Assembly: GCA_903772945.1 (NCBI GenBank)
Contig: CAICTM010000111.1
Span: forward strand, 53,968 to 117,967
DNA from: Seminavis robusta
Taxonomy: Eukaryota > Bacillariophyta > Bacillariophyceae > Naviculales > Naviculaceae
DNA: 64,000 bases
Direction of reading: 5' to 3'
Below the pieces are notes generated by a model, which had not been told where the DNA came from, ran no database searches, and worked only from the letters and a program-made list of their open reading frames with translations. Below, in pieces: positions 10,103-19,568 of this stretch (positions are counted from its first letter, which is position 1; each line of letters starts with the position of its first letter). The position numbers were made by a program, and so were the translations under genes.

Positions 10103-11494
10103 TTACGTTCGAATATTTTTGCCATTGGGGATTTTTTCCTTGAGTAGATTTTTGGGTACATTCATTTTGAATTTTCCATCCTCTTCGGCAGTATCGGACA
10201 TGGCTTGTTCCAGCATGGCTTCCGTGACATTCATGCTCCAATCGGGTACACCAGTAGTACTACTACTAGCAGGAGCGCCGTATTGTGCGGCAGGGTTGAA
10301 ATGCTTGTTGTTGTTGTTGTTGGACGACGATTCGTCACTCATTTCGGCCGCCAACGCTTGTGCGGCGGCTTTGGGCGTGACACGACCGTGCGACCGCTGA
10401 CGGGTGGGTTTTTTCTTGGTGGCAGAGACGGCGAGTTTGAGAGCGACGCCGTCTTCTGCCGCCAACGCAACTGCCGCAGCCTTTGGTGTAACGGCACCTC
10501 GATTGCGACTGACACGAAGGTTGCCTCGTGTCGGTGATCCATCACCACTTCGTGTCCGACGAGGCGATGTTTTTGTGGGTGCGGGTTGTGTGGTGTTGGA
10601 GCGACGCAAACCACTGCTAGGTGGTGTTTGTTGTTCGTTGCTGGATCGTCGAAAGAGGCCTCCTTTGGATGACGGATTGGCAGAGGATGTCAAGGATCGT
10701 GTAAACAGCGATGGTTTTTCTCGTTCGTTGCTGCTCCTTCGATTATTATTGGCGGATTCTCGTTCGTTGCTGCGACGTCGACTGTGACGAGGATTATTAT
10801 TATTGTCGCCGGGAATGTGGAGAGATGATCCCGAATGACTCGTGTGTGAGCCCGTGCTAGTTCGAGGATTAAAGTCGGCAGAGAGCGGGTCTTCTTCTTC
10901 ATCATCGTCGCTGTCACTGTCATCGTCGTCACTGCGTCGTCCTAGCCGCAGCACATTGGATACCTTGCCAGTGACTTTGGAAAGAGTACGAGACGCAAAC
11001 GACTTGACAGAACTACTCATTTCGTCGTCGTCTTCGTCTTCTTCCGTCTCGTCTTCATCATCATCCGAGTCTTCTTCTTCCGAAGACGACTCATCGTCTT
11101 TTCGTCTACCGAGTCGAAGACTCTGCCCGACTTTCTTGAGTGCTTTCGATGCCTTTTGCGCCACTGATTCGTGACTGCTTTGTGAATCGTCGTCCGAGTC
11201 ATCCTCGTCGTCTTCATTGCCTTTGCACTGCTTGTTGTGATGATGGTCATAATCGTCTTCTTCATGGTTCAAGCCTCCTCGTTGACTCCCATGGTTGAAA
11301 CTTCCCATGAAGGAACCGCCCAATTTGGCCGCCAGCGTGCTCATGCCGGGTCGATCGGCATTGCCGCTGCTGCCACGCAACACGCCACCCAAGAAACCAC
11401 CCATGCGCTGCGATTCGTCTTCCGAGTCATCGTCGTCATCGTCGCGGTAGCCGTACTGCATAATAGGGACATTCGGGCCCGTCGAGTTGGTCAT
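10103..11494 (-). CDS. Long intrinsically disordered acidic/Ser-rich protein with internal repeats
   Basis: A 463-residue single-exon gene starting at an ATG (MTNSTGPNVPIMQYGYR). Nearly all of it is low-complexity Asp/Glu/Ser, with runs of D, E, S and N. Within that background are three sets of short repeats: a basic amphipathic motif seen twice (KKVGQSLRLGRRKDDESS and GKVSNVLRLGRRSDDDDS), an RRSSNE-type motif seen four times, and a VTPKAAA-ALAAE motif seen twice. The C-terminus is different: a short predicted helix (NVTEAMLEQAMSD) and a Lys-rich end. No catalytic domain. Alternating acidic tracts and basic helices could bind nucleic acid, membranes or silica. That is speculation. The 5' flank (11500-11600) is rich in CAA/ACAAC on the coding strand. 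Confidence 0.75.
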   Translation of the reverse strand: MTNSTGPNVPIMQYGYRDDDDDDSEDESQRMGGFLGGVLRGSSGNADRPGMSTLAAKLGGSFMGSFNHGSQRGGLNHEEDDYDHHHNKQCKGNEDDEDDSDDDSQSSHESVAQKASKALKKVGQSLRLGRRKDDESSSEEEDSDDDEDETEEDEDDDEMSSSVKSFASRTLSKVTGKVSNVLRLGRRSDDDDSDSDDDEEEDPLSADFNPRTSTGSHTSHSGSSLHIPGDNNNNPRHSRRRSNERESANNNRRSSNEREKPSLFTRSLTSSANPSSKGGLFRRSSNEQQTPPSSGLRRSNTTQPAPTKTSPRRTRSGDGSPTRGNLRVSRNRGAVTPKAAAVALAAEDGVALKLAVSATKKKPTRQRSHGRVTPKAAAQALAAEMSDESSSNNNNNKHFNPAAQYGAPASSSTTGVPDWSMNVTEAMLEQAMSDTAEEDGKFKMNVPKNLLKEKIPNGKNIRT

Positions 11495-13977
11495 CTTTGG
11501 AATTAGTTGGTTGCTTGCTAGTTGCTTGTTGTGTTGTTGTATATTGGTTGTTGGATAGATGAATAAATGAAGCTGTAGATAACAAAAACAGCGGGCAATA
11601 GAATATTCAATGTCTCCAATAGTCTAGTAGCAATAAAGAGGGGATTGTTGTTGTTGTGTGGTGGTCGGTCTTTTGAGAAAAATGGCACTGGTGCTGCTTC
11701 TTCTTCTGCTTGTTTTTAAGATAAGGCAAGATAGATAGATAGATAGCTATCAATAGTAGAACAGGTATTACCAAGTCAAGATCAATCAATACAGTGGAGA
11801 AGAGCTGCCCGAGCTGGGTTGTAAAAGACAGCTACAGTACTACCAAGCTGGATGGTGAGAAAAAAGAGGGTTGAAGAAAAAGTGGTGGATACCCTGCCCC
11901 TGCCTTTTTGGCTAGTCTATCGGCCAAAAATAGAATTGAGCGAGCCCATGTTGATGACACCGGACACCGGCGAGAATTTGATTGCCTCCTGCCTCGAGGA
12001 ACATGCAGAACGCGAGTACCCATGATTGACATATCATTAAACTCTAGACTTGGTCATAAGATTCTGAAAAATGAGCCCAAGAAAAAGTTATCACAGGTAG
12101 AATAACCTGACACTAGACTACTAGTACCATTATTTAATTTTACTGAACCCTGAATTAAATCTAGTCTAAGTTTCGAACGAAACATTGCCCAATTTTACCT
12201 TTTTGCTGTGAAGCAGAGGGAAGGTTGTTCCTCACTTGTGAATCCCGAAGCATGGGCAGAAGCAGAGGGTCAAAAGTCAGCAAACAAGTTATTCTTCTTA
12301 TGATAAAGTCTAACTAAAGTGGTATTGCTACCATAGGACTCAAGCTAGTAGGGTATTCTTATGAATGATTATTATTTTTGCTTTGAGTACGTGTAGATAG
12401 TCTAGTGGTACGACTGTACAGAGAAGATTGCGCCCAAATTGTGCTTCCGAGACAGCAAGAGATCCAGAAGCAGAGGTCCGCCAAGTCAAAGAGTGTATTC
12501 TTCCTGGATTTTATCAGCCCTGCTATTAGACTACTTTGTTTTTAAAAAAAGGAACCTCTCGATCCTGATGAGCCGAAGAGCTCATGAGAAAGAGGGTCCA
12601 GATTGCCCTCACTGGTCGGAGACTGAGCCCAACCAATAGAGCATTCTTATAAATGAGTCTAGAGCGAAACTATAGCTTGGAGGGAAAACGCGTGGGTGTT
12701 TTAAATTCTCGATGCTCGTTTCTGTGTTTGGTTACCATTGAAGACAAACAAGCCATCATGCAGTCATTCGCTTCCCCTTGGTGCAAGATTTACAATTTAC
12801 AATCTTTAATTAAAACATAGTGTCTTGGACTCTCGTGCTCAGCCAATTCATTTATCATCGATTGAGGTGCACCCGTAATCTTGCCTGGATCATGTCCATT
12901 ACCCAGCCATTCCTCTAGACAAAAGGCATCTTTTCGCAAAGCAAAATGACCAAAGGTATGCAATCAATATTCAGTCAATGCCCTTGAAAAGAACACTGGT
13001 ACTCTACGGGAGCTTTTAAGGTTAACCACTTTCGATACCTGTGGTGACCCTTTTAAAAGGCTTACGGCAGCTTGATCTTTGCTTCCCTCGAGATAATATC
13101 GCCTCAGCATCCGTCACTGGCACTTTGTAATAGCTACTCAACAAATAAGCAAGAACAACGCTCAGGTTTTGTTGATGGGTCGCGCCAAAAAAGAAGCAGG
13201 AATGGATGTGTACAAAGATTTAGTCGCGGATAACGGACATAGCAGGCTCCGCAGTCCCGGCCAGGAAGATCCAGATAGATCTTGAAAGATCTTCCTGGCT
13301 TCCGACTCCCACCTGAAGCTTGTAGACAGTACCGGTAGACTCGGATAGTTAGCTCGGGGTTTGTATGGAACAGATCCATCAGGTGGATGTTCGTACATCC
13401 GAGACACAACTGCTGTTGGCTGTTGGAGCAGCTTGGAAATTATCCGTTTGGAACCAGGAAAACATTCCGCTATGTACCGAACCTAGCTAGTACAATGGTA
13501 TGGATAGCTATTAGTATTTGCAGCGCCGACGCATTCGATTTCCCCATGAGACTTACTTCGTCCTATCCTTGCATTTCCAATCGATGTTTCGTGTTTCAAC
13601 AGATGATTTTCCGGCATCGCTGATAGATGGAAAAACGACACTTATTAGTCGAAAAATCTATGGGGACCAATTGTAAATCAGCAGCTTTTGCGGGACATTC
13701 TTAGCTTCTAAAGACCGTCCCTGGACTGTCTAGCCAGCGCATGGAGCACAATTGCAGGTACTATACGGGCTGCATTCTTACTTCTTGAGGAGCAAGGCAT
13801 AGCCACTTCTTGTGGACTGGTAACTGTGCCAAACCGTGACTGGCGGAAACTCTTCAAATCGAGTCCCCCTTGCTTCACTACCGGGTACCGGAATAATTGT
13901 GAGCTGTGAGCCTTGTTGTGGGAAAGGCGCTCGTCCCAAAACTCGAAAGCCCTGTTTCTTTCTCCCAGCCAAGGACA
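11495..13977. other. 2.5 kb intergenic, no gene seen
   Basis: No supported coding sequence. It contains a perfect hairpin (13261-13298) and two weakly similar stretches near 12230-12300 and 12440-12500 (GCAGAGG...CAAGTCA), which may be old repeat fragments. Confidence 0.45.
13261..13298. repeat. Perfect 11-bp inverted repeat (hairpin)
   Basis: CCAGGAAGATC at 13261-13271 is the exact reverse complement of GATCTTCCTGG at 13288-13298, separated by 16 bp. It lies in intergenic DNA with no gene end next to it. Confidence 0.8.
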
Positions 13978-14892
13978 ATGTGTAAGATGGACGTAGAGAG
14001 CCAGGAAAGCATTTGCTCCAGCAGCAAGTCATTGTCCTGTACCGGTAGCCACCATGACGGATCTGTAGCAAAGCATCCGCATGACGGCCATGACGGCCAA
14101 TCCTCGTCGACACCGCCGAATCGGCCCAGAATTGTCCAAGCATGGATTCATTATGGTGTAGCCGGTCGCATGGCCCTGGATGTGCTCTTGTGGTTGTCCA
14201 ATCCTCAGTTTTGGCAGGCTGCCACCAACAATGGGACGTCGCCCTTTCTCATTCGCAATACTCTGAATACTGTCATTGGCCCACCTGAACACCAACTCTA
14301 TAATGCCGATCACTTGTTGACAGTCACGATGGTGCTTGTATCGGTGGTTGTTCCCAACATCATCGAGTCATCTCTATTGGCGGGCTATCGAACTCAAATG
14401 ACACAACGATGGCCCCAGCTGCTGGTCCACCACATTCTCTTACTGGCATGGGTGTTCCTGGTGTTGTTTGCTGGCAAGGGCATTGTAGCCTCGCAAGCCA
14501 TCATTTCATTGACCCACTTGTTCTACTTGCCACTGGCATTCTTCCCGCATTGGCGCCATTGGCAGTCATATTACCGGGTCGCTCTTTTGGCAAGTTTTGT
14601 CATTGGTGGCTATTTGCTCAGTTCTGCCATCCACTTGTCAGCCTTGTTTCTGCTGTGGACATCTCCCGTAAAACGGAGCTACATGGGCAATTCACAGTAT
14701 GCCTACTATGTAGTTGGGTCCTATCTTGTACTCTTCAACATTGAGATTATTGCAGGTGTCGTCACTACTCTCCATAAGAGGAGGCAGAATTCCCAGCCGC
14801 AAAATGTAGACGAGGAAGAGGCTGCCAATGAAGCCGAACCAGAAACAAGTGATGATACGGAAGACAACTTGTCGGCTATCCGGGATGCCTGA
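13978..14892 (+). CDS. Polytopic membrane protein, possibly TLC-like
   Basis: A 304-residue protein from the ATG at 13978 (MCKMDVESQES); the frame runs further upstream without another ATG. A hydrophilic, His/Ser-rich N-terminus of about 60 residues is followed by six to seven hydrophobic segments, and then an acidic C-terminal tail (DEEEAANEAEPETSDDTEDN). The segment QLLVHHILLLAWVFLVLF, with paired histidines inside a membrane helix, recalls the TRAM-LAG1-CLN8 (TLC) domain, whose members handle lipids in the ER. The match is weak and I would not rely on it. A proline-rich frame overlaps the 3' end (see rejected items). Confidence 0.6.
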   Translation: MCKMDVESQESICSSSKSLSCTGSHHDGSVAKHPHDGHDGQSSSTPPNRPRIVQAWIHYGVAGRMALDVLLWLSNPQFWQAATNNGTSPFLIRNTLNTVIGPPEHQLYNADHLLTVTMVLVSVVVPNIIESSLLAGYRTQMTQRWPQLLVHHILLLAWVFLVLFAGKGIVASQAIISLTHLFYLPLAFFPHWRHWQSYYRVALLASFVIGGYLLSSAIHLSALFLLWTSPVKRSYMGNSQYAYYVVGSYLVLFNIEIIAGVVTTLHKRRQNSQPQNVDEEEAANEAEPETSDDTEDNLSAIRDA

Positions 14893-15617
14893 GCCATTTA
14901 TTACAAACCAAACATTGAAGGCCGACTGCGCCAAAAGAACGGCAATGGCCAGTGTTCCCTCGATATTCTCGGCTCCGCCCCCAGCACCGCCTTCCAATCC
15001 ACCAAAACCCAACCATAGCGTGACTCCATCAGCTCAGTACGCGCAGCCACCTCTTCAACGGCAACAGCCTCAGTACCACCAACCGCCACCACAGCAGTCC
15101 CTTGCCTCACCACCAAGCAGCATCATCCACAAGCCGACTGCACCTCCGTAAAAGAACGGCTTTGCGAGAAAAAAGCAAAGCAAAACAAAACATGTAAAAA
15201 GCAAAACATTGTATTTACTACTATTAATTAATAGAAGCCGTTTTACAGTACAGGCCTTGCAGGAGGATTTGGGATGATCAAAGGAGAACACAGTAAGGAG
15301 ACAATAGGCTCATAAACACGTACACTTCTCAATAAAGTGGTTTATGGACGACATTTGGGGGCAGTGCAGTCTCCAATTAACGAAAGAGAAATAGGACTGA
15401 CTGAGTGACTCTTGTTATTACGATTTCTAATAATTGCCATAGGTCCAGTTTTAACATTTTATTTTCAGCCAAAACAGTTTTCTTCTATGAATATGCATAG
15501 TTCTCGCTATGGTCCATTCTTTGGAGCCTGGTCCACGCCTTGCAGCCATCTGTTGTTCGTCTATTATCATATCTACCGTAGACTCGTACATCAGTCTAAT
15601 TAGCAATCTACTAGCTA
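14893..15617. other. Intergenic, 3' flanks of convergent genes
   Basis: It lies between the stops of two convergent genes. A Pro/Gln-rich open frame on the plus strand (to 15151) has no independent support. Otherwise nothing seen. Confidence 0.4.
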
Positions 15618-16457
15618 TCATACCTTTTTAACAATATCACCCGGTTGGATGGTTCCTTCCTGAATGACTTTAGCATACCATCCTCGCATCCCCTCCTGCT
15701 GATCCAGGACCGCCAAGAGTTCTTGACATTTTTGGATGCGTTCCTTGGGTTGGAGATGGTCGGCATTGATGTAAGGCAACTTGCACAGATTTCCACAGGG
15801 TTCCATGCGTTCGGTAATCTCCAGAATGACATTCTTGTCATTATCACTATTTTCCAAAGTAGTAGCACTACTACTACTACTACTCGATAATGATGAGGAT
15901 GCCATAATAAAGGTGTATTGTTGTCCCACTTTGAAAAACGAGTACGGGACTCCGTCGACACTAATGTTTTCTCCCAAATCTCCCAGCTCCACCTGCGCAA
16001 ATCCATGTGCCTGTAGCACGGCCATGACGTCGGTGGTCCACAACGACACGGCACGATCCGGCGTCGATTGGAGGGCGACGGTACGATAATGATTGTAATC
16101 GTCTTGCACGCCATGGGTGGTGGTTATGCGAATACCTTTGGATTGAGCATTTTTGCGAGTGGTGTACTGACGACCGGATGGTTTGGAATGTTCCTTTTGG
16201 TATTTGCGACATGCCGTGCGAAGGACCGTGCCTGCAGTGATGGTAGTTGCATCTTCTGTACGGCTGGTGGGTGATTGTCGTACGAAGCTAGTAGAACACG
16301 ATGATGATGCCGTCCAACAATTTTCGGACAGCCAGTCTACTCGTGAGGATGGAAGAAAGGAAGCAGCACCCGAGACTCCATCGATTCTACATGTTCCAAT
16401 CAACACGGACGCAACCGCAATCCAGAAACACCAACAGATGAGTGTTGGCCGCAGCAT
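15618..16457 (-). CDS. MOSC-domain protein with N-terminal targeting sequence
   Basis: 279 residues from the ATG at 16457 (MLRPTLICWCFWIAVASVL); an upstream TTG in the same frame is not a plausible start. The N-terminus is a hydrophobic signal or transit-type sequence. The second half is a MOSC domain (the C-terminal domain of molybdenum cofactor sulfurases and of YiiM/mARC-type proteins): GDLGENISVDGV, ILEITERMEPC, then the hallmark RGWYAKVIQEGTIQPGD. The conserved Cys in MEPCGNLC is the residue tied to sulfur or cofactor binding in the family. Between these lies a low-complexity Ser run that is an insertion relative to bacterial MOSC proteins. A role in sulfur or Mo-cofactor chemistry, probably in an organelle, is likely. 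The exact reaction is unknown. Confidence 0.82.
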   Translation of the reverse strand: MLRPTLICWCFWIAVASVLIGTCRIDGVSGAASFLPSSRVDWLSENCWTASSSCSTSFVRQSPTSRTEDATTITAGTVLRTACRKYQKEHSKPSGRQYTTRKNAQSKGIRITTTHGVQDDYNHYRTVALQSTPDRAVSLWTTDVMAVLQAHGFAQVELGDLGENISVDGVPYSFFKVGQQYTFIMASSSLSSSSSSSATTLENSDNDKNVILEITERMEPCGNLCKLPYINADHLQPKERIQKCQELLAVLDQQEGMRGWYAKVIQEGTIQPGDIVKKV

Positions 16458-16826
16458 CTTCAATTATTGTTTGATGTCATCTGGTCGTCAACGATAGTCT
16501 CCAGCCTGGATCACTACTAGCTTTGCCATAGCCTAGCTAGCAAGCCAGCCAGAAGGCAGTGGTAAGATAGAAGCACAGACCACCTCCGTTTGGGGAAGTG
16601 TCCATCAGTGTGTTGATGGAGTGATGGGCCTACTGACGTCAGAAAAATGAGGCTCTCCTCAGCAGGAGCAGTTACGCGTTGTCCCACGAACGAATGCTGG
16701 GGGGAGGAATTTGGAAAAGATCCAACGGTCAAATCCTTCGGATCCTTCCTCCTCTCTGATTTTGATTCTGTTCTCACACCAACAAGCAAAAACATTACTA
16801 TCAAGCAATATTTCAAAAACAAGACC

Positions 16827-17156
16827 ATGGACTCGCTCCCAGTACTAGCAGTAGACCCCATCAGTATTGCCATTGGCATTGGAATAGGTCTATTACTCTC
16901 CTTTCTACTAGTCCCCAAACCCAAACCCGTCATAATCCCCGTCAATCCATCCATTGAGAAAGAGAATCCCAAGGTCGGCCTTCGATGTACCGTCAAGGAT
17001 ATTGAAGATCTCATTGAAGCGTCTCCCAAAGGAAAGGTATCCTACTGTCGGTGTTGGAGATCGGAAAAATTCCCTTATTGTGACGGAGCGCATCGGGACT
17101 ACAATGCCGAATGCAAGGATAACACTGGACCATTGACTATTGTCAAGCAAGAATAA
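16827..17156 (+). CDS. CDGSH iron-sulfur protein, mitoNEET/CISD-like
   Basis: The CDGSH signature is complete: C-x-C-x2-S-x3-P-x-C-D-G-x-H, seen as CRCWRSEKFPYCDGAH. It supplies the three Cys and one His that hold the 2Fe-2S cluster. A membrane anchor (ISIAIGIGIGLLLSFLLV) precedes it, as in mitoNEET/CISD1, which sits in the outer mitochondrial membrane facing the cytosol. I chose the ATG at 16827 because it is in a good context (ACCATGG) and gives 109 residues, close to the usual length of CISD1, with the anchor near the N-terminus. An in-frame ATG at 16647 would add 60 residues of unremarkable sequence. Expected roles are iron-sulfur transfer and redox regulation. Confidence 0.85.
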   Translation: MDSLPVLAVDPISIAIGIGIGLLLSFLLVPKPKPVIIPVNPSIEKENPKVGLRCTVKDIEDLIEASPKGKVSYCRCWRSEKFPYCDGAHRDYNAECKDNTGPLTIVKQE

Positions 17157-18481
17157 AATAAGAGACCCACCATCACTGCAGTTTCTGTCGCCACCAAATG
17201 AACGACCTTTTTGGGTTGCCACAAAAATTCAGACAAGAATAAAAAGAGGCTATTCGCTCCTCAATATCAGTGCAAAACAACCAGCGATGCCATTTATCGT
17301 CTATTCAATCGCTCCTTCAATCAACAAATAATATCACGCAAAGAGGGCCAGAAATATACATGTCCATCGAATCAAATTCGGATGGCACGGCATGATCACG
17401 AGATCTTGTATTTCAATAGACTAATACAGTAGGGATACTCGTAACATTTCGTTTTTCATCTGGTTTGTGTGTTTTGCCCTCTTGTTTATAGCCTTTCTCA
17501 TTATCGTCATCTATAGCTAGCTAGCTGGCTAGAAGCAGTATGCAGCTTCGTTCCAATGGCGACGTCTGGGAACTCTCTGTGCCATGAATATACTGTTATT
17601 AGTTCCAGTCTAGTACAGTAGCTCTCGCTATAGCTTTCGCCACATATATACCCGATTGTGTTGCCCGCCAACCGTACGGTACCAAAAAGGAATCTCGTCG
17701 AATCACACGAGGTTCCCGCCAATTTCCTTTGACAGATCGCTGGCTTTTGCTATAGCTGATTTCTAGCTAGCACTAAAGTCGCCATTGGTAACCATCCACA
17801 ATGCTTGGAGGCCAATAATATATATTTGCAGCGATTTGGAACTCATCAAGACATGATTGCTCAAAAGGTTTTCATGAGGGGTCATTTCGCCTGTTCCATG
17901 AAAAGTTTGAGCTGGAGACTTGGTCACCAACAGCAGCACCCACAGTAGCAGCAGCTCCAACCCCCCTTGCTGAGAACTGTGGACTTCTCACTCTAACTAC
18001 AGGCTTGACTCGGATTTGAGGGTCTCTGACTCGAACTGGCTTCCATAGATATCGATAATCTACCTACTTTATTAAACCGTCTCAGTTTCTTGCACTTCGC
18101 TACGAGTGACGAGTCGAGTGACTGTGGTCGCGTTCTACCACTCCAGAGCTGGCTAGCTATCGAAGCGTGCCACGCTCCTCCACGCTGTGAACCCACGCTC
18201 CAATGACAGAGCGTGGCACATCATGAGCTCGATCGTCGTGCTGTCACAAAACATTGCAAGTGCTAGCTAGCGTCAATACCAGAAAGCAACTATACCCTAG
18301 CTAGCGATGATAGGGGGTTTTAGAGTAGCTGCTGCAACCATGAAAAACGACACTACCGTCACAGCCGCTTTTTTCACTGCCGCTGCTATTGCTACTCAAG
18401 TGCATCCGTCGCTTTGATGGTGCTGTAACGAAGGATCCAGTTGATAGTGCTACGATTGCAGAGTCTTCTGGAGATAATGAG
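17157..18481. other. Intergenic, no gene seen
   Basis: No supported gene. It holds an 11-bp hairpin at 18167-18219. A short open frame from an ATG at 18307 to 18408 could be a displaced N-terminus of the next gene (see that entry). Confidence 0.4.
18167..18219. repeat. 11-bp perfect inverted repeat
   Basis: GTGCCACGCTC at 18167-18177 pairs exactly with GAGCGTGGCAC at 18209-18219. The loop holds two further CCACGCT copies. It lies upstream of the 18482 gene and could be regulatory; no evidence for that. Confidence 0.75.
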
Positions 18482-19021
18482 ATGCAAGTCGAGGAATCTG
18501 CTGACACGATTGAGCCAACAATCTCTACTTGCAGTGCTGGCGGGGTCGACAAAGCAGCAGCACAAGCTGCCTCCCCCACCGCCAAGGAAGAAATCGCTGT
18601 CGAAAAAGACGCACTGCAAACTTCCGCAGCCACAAAAGGTAAAACAGCAGGAGACGAACGCGATAACGTTCTCTTGACGGTAGACGAAACGTGGAAAGTG
18701 GCCAAGTACTTCTTCCCTGGCCTGATGATGAAGCGTGAAGCTGCAACGTTCGCGACGCACAATGATATCCAAGCTTACTTGAGAGACGACATCGATCGCA
18801 AATTGCGCGAAATCGAAGCAAACGACTTGGATAAGTACTTTGCGTTGGTGAAGCGCGAGAATGCAGCAGAGCTTTGCATTACCCTTGGAATGGACGAGAA
18901 GTATGTGCGCATGAGATACGGAGCAGTCAACGCAATCCACAAGGAGTTGGGCTTCAAGAGCAAGACGTCAACCCTCACTTCCTTGTTTCACCTTATTGAG
19001 ACCCTTCACATCAGAGGTTAG
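18482..19021 (+). CDS. Unknown hydrophilic protein
   Basis: The frame is open from about 18390 to the TAG at 19019, but the first in-frame ATG is at 18482, giving 179 residues. A better-looking start (ATG 18307, Ala/Thr-rich) lies in another frame; joining the two would need a 34-bp GT-AG intron at 18400-18433, which is shorter than the other introns here, or a frameshift. The first third is Ala/Thr/Glu-rich and disordered. The rest is helical and charged (WKVAKYFFPGLMM, LRDDIDRKLREIEANDLDKYF, YGAVNAIHKELGF). I recognise no family. It converges with the fragment at 19113-19497. Confidence 0.45.
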   Translation: MQVEESADTIEPTISTCSAGGVDKAAAQAASPTAKEEIAVEKDALQTSAATKGKTAGDERDNVLLTVDETWKVAKYFFPGLMMKREAATFATHNDIQAYLRDDIDRKLREIEANDLDKYFALVKRENAAELCITLGMDEKYVRMRYGAVNAIHKELGFKSKTSTLTSLFHLIETLHIRG

Positions 19022-19112
19022 ATGGATCGTTGGGCCAATAAAGTTGAAGAGGTTCGGAGCGGAAGAAGGTATATATCTTGTAGATCTGATAATTTTACGA
19101 GGACAGTTATTT

Positions 19113-19497
19113 CTAGCTAGAGCCACTGGCAAAACGGATGGGATAGGATGAAATACTCGATGGTGATGGCCACATAATATACACAGATGTTTTGTAGCCT
19201 CCCTTCAGAACCTCCTCATCTGTCTCTACAGGAACGAACAACTGATTGCGGTAGGCGTTAAACCCAGTCTTTTCAAGAACCGACATAACCCATCTCCAAA
19301 AAGCGGTATGTTGTATAGGAGTCAACGCCTGCAGCGGCAATTCAGGCATGTCATTCAAAAGCAATCTGTCTCACTTTCTCGAACTCGCCCAGATCCAACT
19401 GATTGCAGAGAGCGGCAATAGGTTGCCGTGCACTATGGAAGTTATAGGCTAGTACAGTAAATGCGTCGTCAGCAGATGAGATGAAAGATGAGCATTG
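19113..19497 (-). pseudogene. Frameshifted fragment of an unknown protein gene
   Basis: Two frames join into one protein-like stretch: DDAFTVLAYNFHSARQPIAA and LDLGEFEKVRQIAFE (ends at a TGA near 19350), then, one frame over, MPELPLQALTPIQHTAFWRW and YRNQLFVPVETDEEVLKGGY. Neither part has its own convincing start. The composition (balanced, hydrophobic core residues, no low complexity) looks like former coding DNA. Family not recognised. It could instead be two exons of a live gene, but no suitable splice sites were seen at the join. Confidence 0.35.
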
Positions 19498-19568
19498 TTA
19501 TGTTTTAGATTCTACTCTCTTGATCGAATCGATCTGACTGCATCCGTAAGGGTTGTCAGAACGGAGCT

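Noticed and set aside
14828-15151. Pro/Gln-rich plus-strand ORF overlapping the end of the membrane-protein gene
   Set aside because: It could be an alternative C-terminus or a small gene, but no splice join in the right phase was found, and the composition alone is weak evidence.
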